Source of the DNA: Microbulbifer agarilyticus
GTDB taxonomy: Bacteria > Pseudomonadota > Gammaproteobacteria > Pseudomonadales > Cellvibrionaceae
Length of the DNA: 64,000 nt
Reading direction: 5' to 3'
Assembly (NCBI RefSeq): GCF_020171345.1
Contig: NZ_JAIUZM010000002.1
Location: 248,001-312,000, forward strand
Numbering within the stretch: position 1 is the stretch's first letter; each line of letters starts with the position of its first letter. This document shows, one piece after another, positions 62,952 through 64,000 of this stretch. The translations under genes were made by a program, and so were the position numbers. The notes under the pieces are model-generated. The model made no database searches and had not been told where the DNA came from. It worked only from the letters and a program-made list of their open reading frames with translations.

Positions 62952-63896
62952 TTAAATTTGTTTTACCGTGAAGCCGTCTTTTTCCAGTAATTCGGCGATG
63001 GATTTTTCTCCCACCAGATGCCCCGCACCTACCACCACAAACAGGGTGTTATGCTGGCTGCTCAAATCCTGTATTTTTTTTGCCATATCCCGGTTACGTT
63101 TGTAAAACAACAGCTCGTATAAGGGGGCGTACTCCGGGTGCTCATCCAGTCCCTCTCGGATTACCAGGTCGTAGATCTTCTCCTGATCGCCACTCTTCCA
63201 TGCACTGGTTATCCGCGGTACAAAAGCGTCCATGTCCGAGAGTTGTTCAAGGGTTTGCTGTAAATAGAGCTCGGGGTTGTCCAGGCTGTTTAGCATTTGA
63301 ATCTGTCCCAGCACACTCTCCAGCTCCAGGATTTCAGTATTGTTGCGGTGTGCCTGGCTCAAAAAGTGTCGATCGATACCTGCTTTGGGGTCGAGTCCTC
63401 GTGCCTGCATTTCAATCAGGCTCAGGGTAATCATGGCAATGGCCGGGCGCAGTCGGCTGAAACTGGCCTCAGGGATTTGTCGTTGATTTAACCAGTCCAG
63501 AAGCTGGCCATAGACTTCTGGCGATACATTGTCTTTAAGCTGTTCGCCAGGGGGGTAGACCGACTCTTGCATAACTTGCATTTGCAGGGCGGCATTGGAT
63601 TCCATCGCAAGGATATCCGCTTCGACAACCAGGGCGTTGCTGCTTTTGTAGGCGCGTTCAATTGCATCCCGCAACGGATAAAAACTCTTGTCGGCCAAAT
63701 GGATGGAGCCCAACAGATAGACGGTTTGCCCATCCTTCTGGGCCTCCAGTAGCAGCCCACGATCACTGGCTGCCTGAGTGGTATACGTCTGCAGCAAGAA
63801 TAGGGCTGACAGGACCCAAATGGTTTTTCGCCAAAGCGCCAAACTCACTCGTTGGGCGTAAAGTCGAGTGCCGATAGTGGGAGAGTGATTATTCAT
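62952..63896 (-). CDS. TraB/GumN-family protein
   Basis: A 314-residue exported protein of the TraB/PrgY/GumN (Tiki-like) family of putative metallopeptidases. The signal anchor is TIWVLSALFLLQTYTTQA. Conserved motifs: GSIHLADKSFYPL (the GSIH motif with His), VVEADILAMES, and the C-terminal VGAGHLVGEKSIAEL. A lipid-like or substrate role of the family in bacteria is unclear; vertebrate relatives cleave Wnt. ATG at 63896 has GGAAAT upstream. It is monocistronic on the minus strand; the last 104 bases of the window are non-coding upstream sequence. Confidence 0.88.
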   Translation of the reverse strand: MNNHSPTIGTRLYAQRVSLALWRKTIWVLSALFLLQTYTTQAASDRGLLLEAQKDGQTVYLLGSIHLADKSFYPLRDAIERAYKSSNALVVEADILAMESNAALQMQVMQESVYPPGEQLKDNVSPEVYGQLLDWLNQRQIPEASFSRLRPAIAMITLSLIEMQARGLDPKAGIDRHFLSQAHRNNTEILELESVLGQIQMLNSLDNPELYLQQTLEQLSDMDAFVPRITSAWKSGDQEKIYDLVIREGLDEHPEYAPLYELLFYKRNRDMAKKIQDLSSQHNTLFVVVGAGHLVGEKSIAELLEKDGFTVKQI

Positions 63897-64000
63897 AAGC
63901 GATTTCCATTTGCTTATCTGTTTGCCAGTTTACTTTTTGGTTTGTGTTTAACCAGCCAGCTTCGTGATTTGTGTTAATGATATTGTACCGTTATGCACGA

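Overview
The window is about 64 kb of an apparently intact chromosome of a Gram-negative gammaproteobacterium. The evidence is a BarA/GacS hybrid kinase, RelA, RdgC, fused indolepyruvate oxidoreductase, TonB-dependent receptor, OmpW and OprP-type porins, and UppP. The gene set and style fit a marine polymer-degrading lineage such as Microbulbifer or its relatives. That placement is inferred from content only; no rRNA or marker comparison was possible. I saw no tRNA, rRNA, insertion sequence, phage gene or CRISPR array.

Layout. Positions 1-15707 are mostly housekeeping: the recO 3' end, barA (minus), cysM-relA-mazG, adk, hemH, an AlgP/histone H1-like protein, tsaB, uppP, a beta-hydroxyacid dehydrogenase overlapping a DUF3524 glycosyltransferase, and trpS. 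Positions 15735-18381 (minus) hold a small exported block: two PliG/PPC-like secreted proteins around a secreted lipase-like hydrolase, preceded by a two-helix membrane protein with a PH-like domain. Positions 18628-36000 mix core and accessory metabolism: gnd, a DUF4136 lipoprotein, rdgC, a HAD phosphatase, pepD, rnb, a leucine-type dehydrogenase, an M16 lipoprotein peptidase, an exported amidohydrolase, a SIMPL lipoprotein, a kynureninase-like PLP enzyme, a glyoxalase-like protein and a patatin. A GntR regulator and a DUF6122 membrane protein follow.

The most striking region is 37439-46976. It encodes a secreted cyanophycinase, a small exported protein, a TonB-dependent receptor, a YfcC-type carrier, an isoaspartyl dipeptidase homologue with altered metal ligands, a minimal AraC-type regulator and a second, lipoprotein cyanophycinase. 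Read together this is a locus for scavenging external cyanophycin (poly-aspartate with arginine side chains): depolymerise outside, import beta-Asp-Arg, split it in the cytoplasm. Next to it (47310-50126) are a SpuC-type putrescine aminotransferase and a gamma-glutamylputrescine synthetase-like enzyme, which would fit downstream arginine/polyamine nitrogen use.

Positions 50127-57672 hold a candidate small RNA, an OmpW porin and a compact cluster: GT4 glycosyltransferase, methyltransferase, alpha/alpha-toroid protein, an opposing second methyltransferase, a hexapeptide acyltransferase and a shikimate-kinase-like P-loop kinase. This looks like an uncharacterised glycoconjugate or small-molecule pathway. 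The window ends with an Lrp-type regulator divergent from the fused indolepyruvate:ferredoxin oxidoreductase, an OprP-type porin and a TraB/GumN-type protein.
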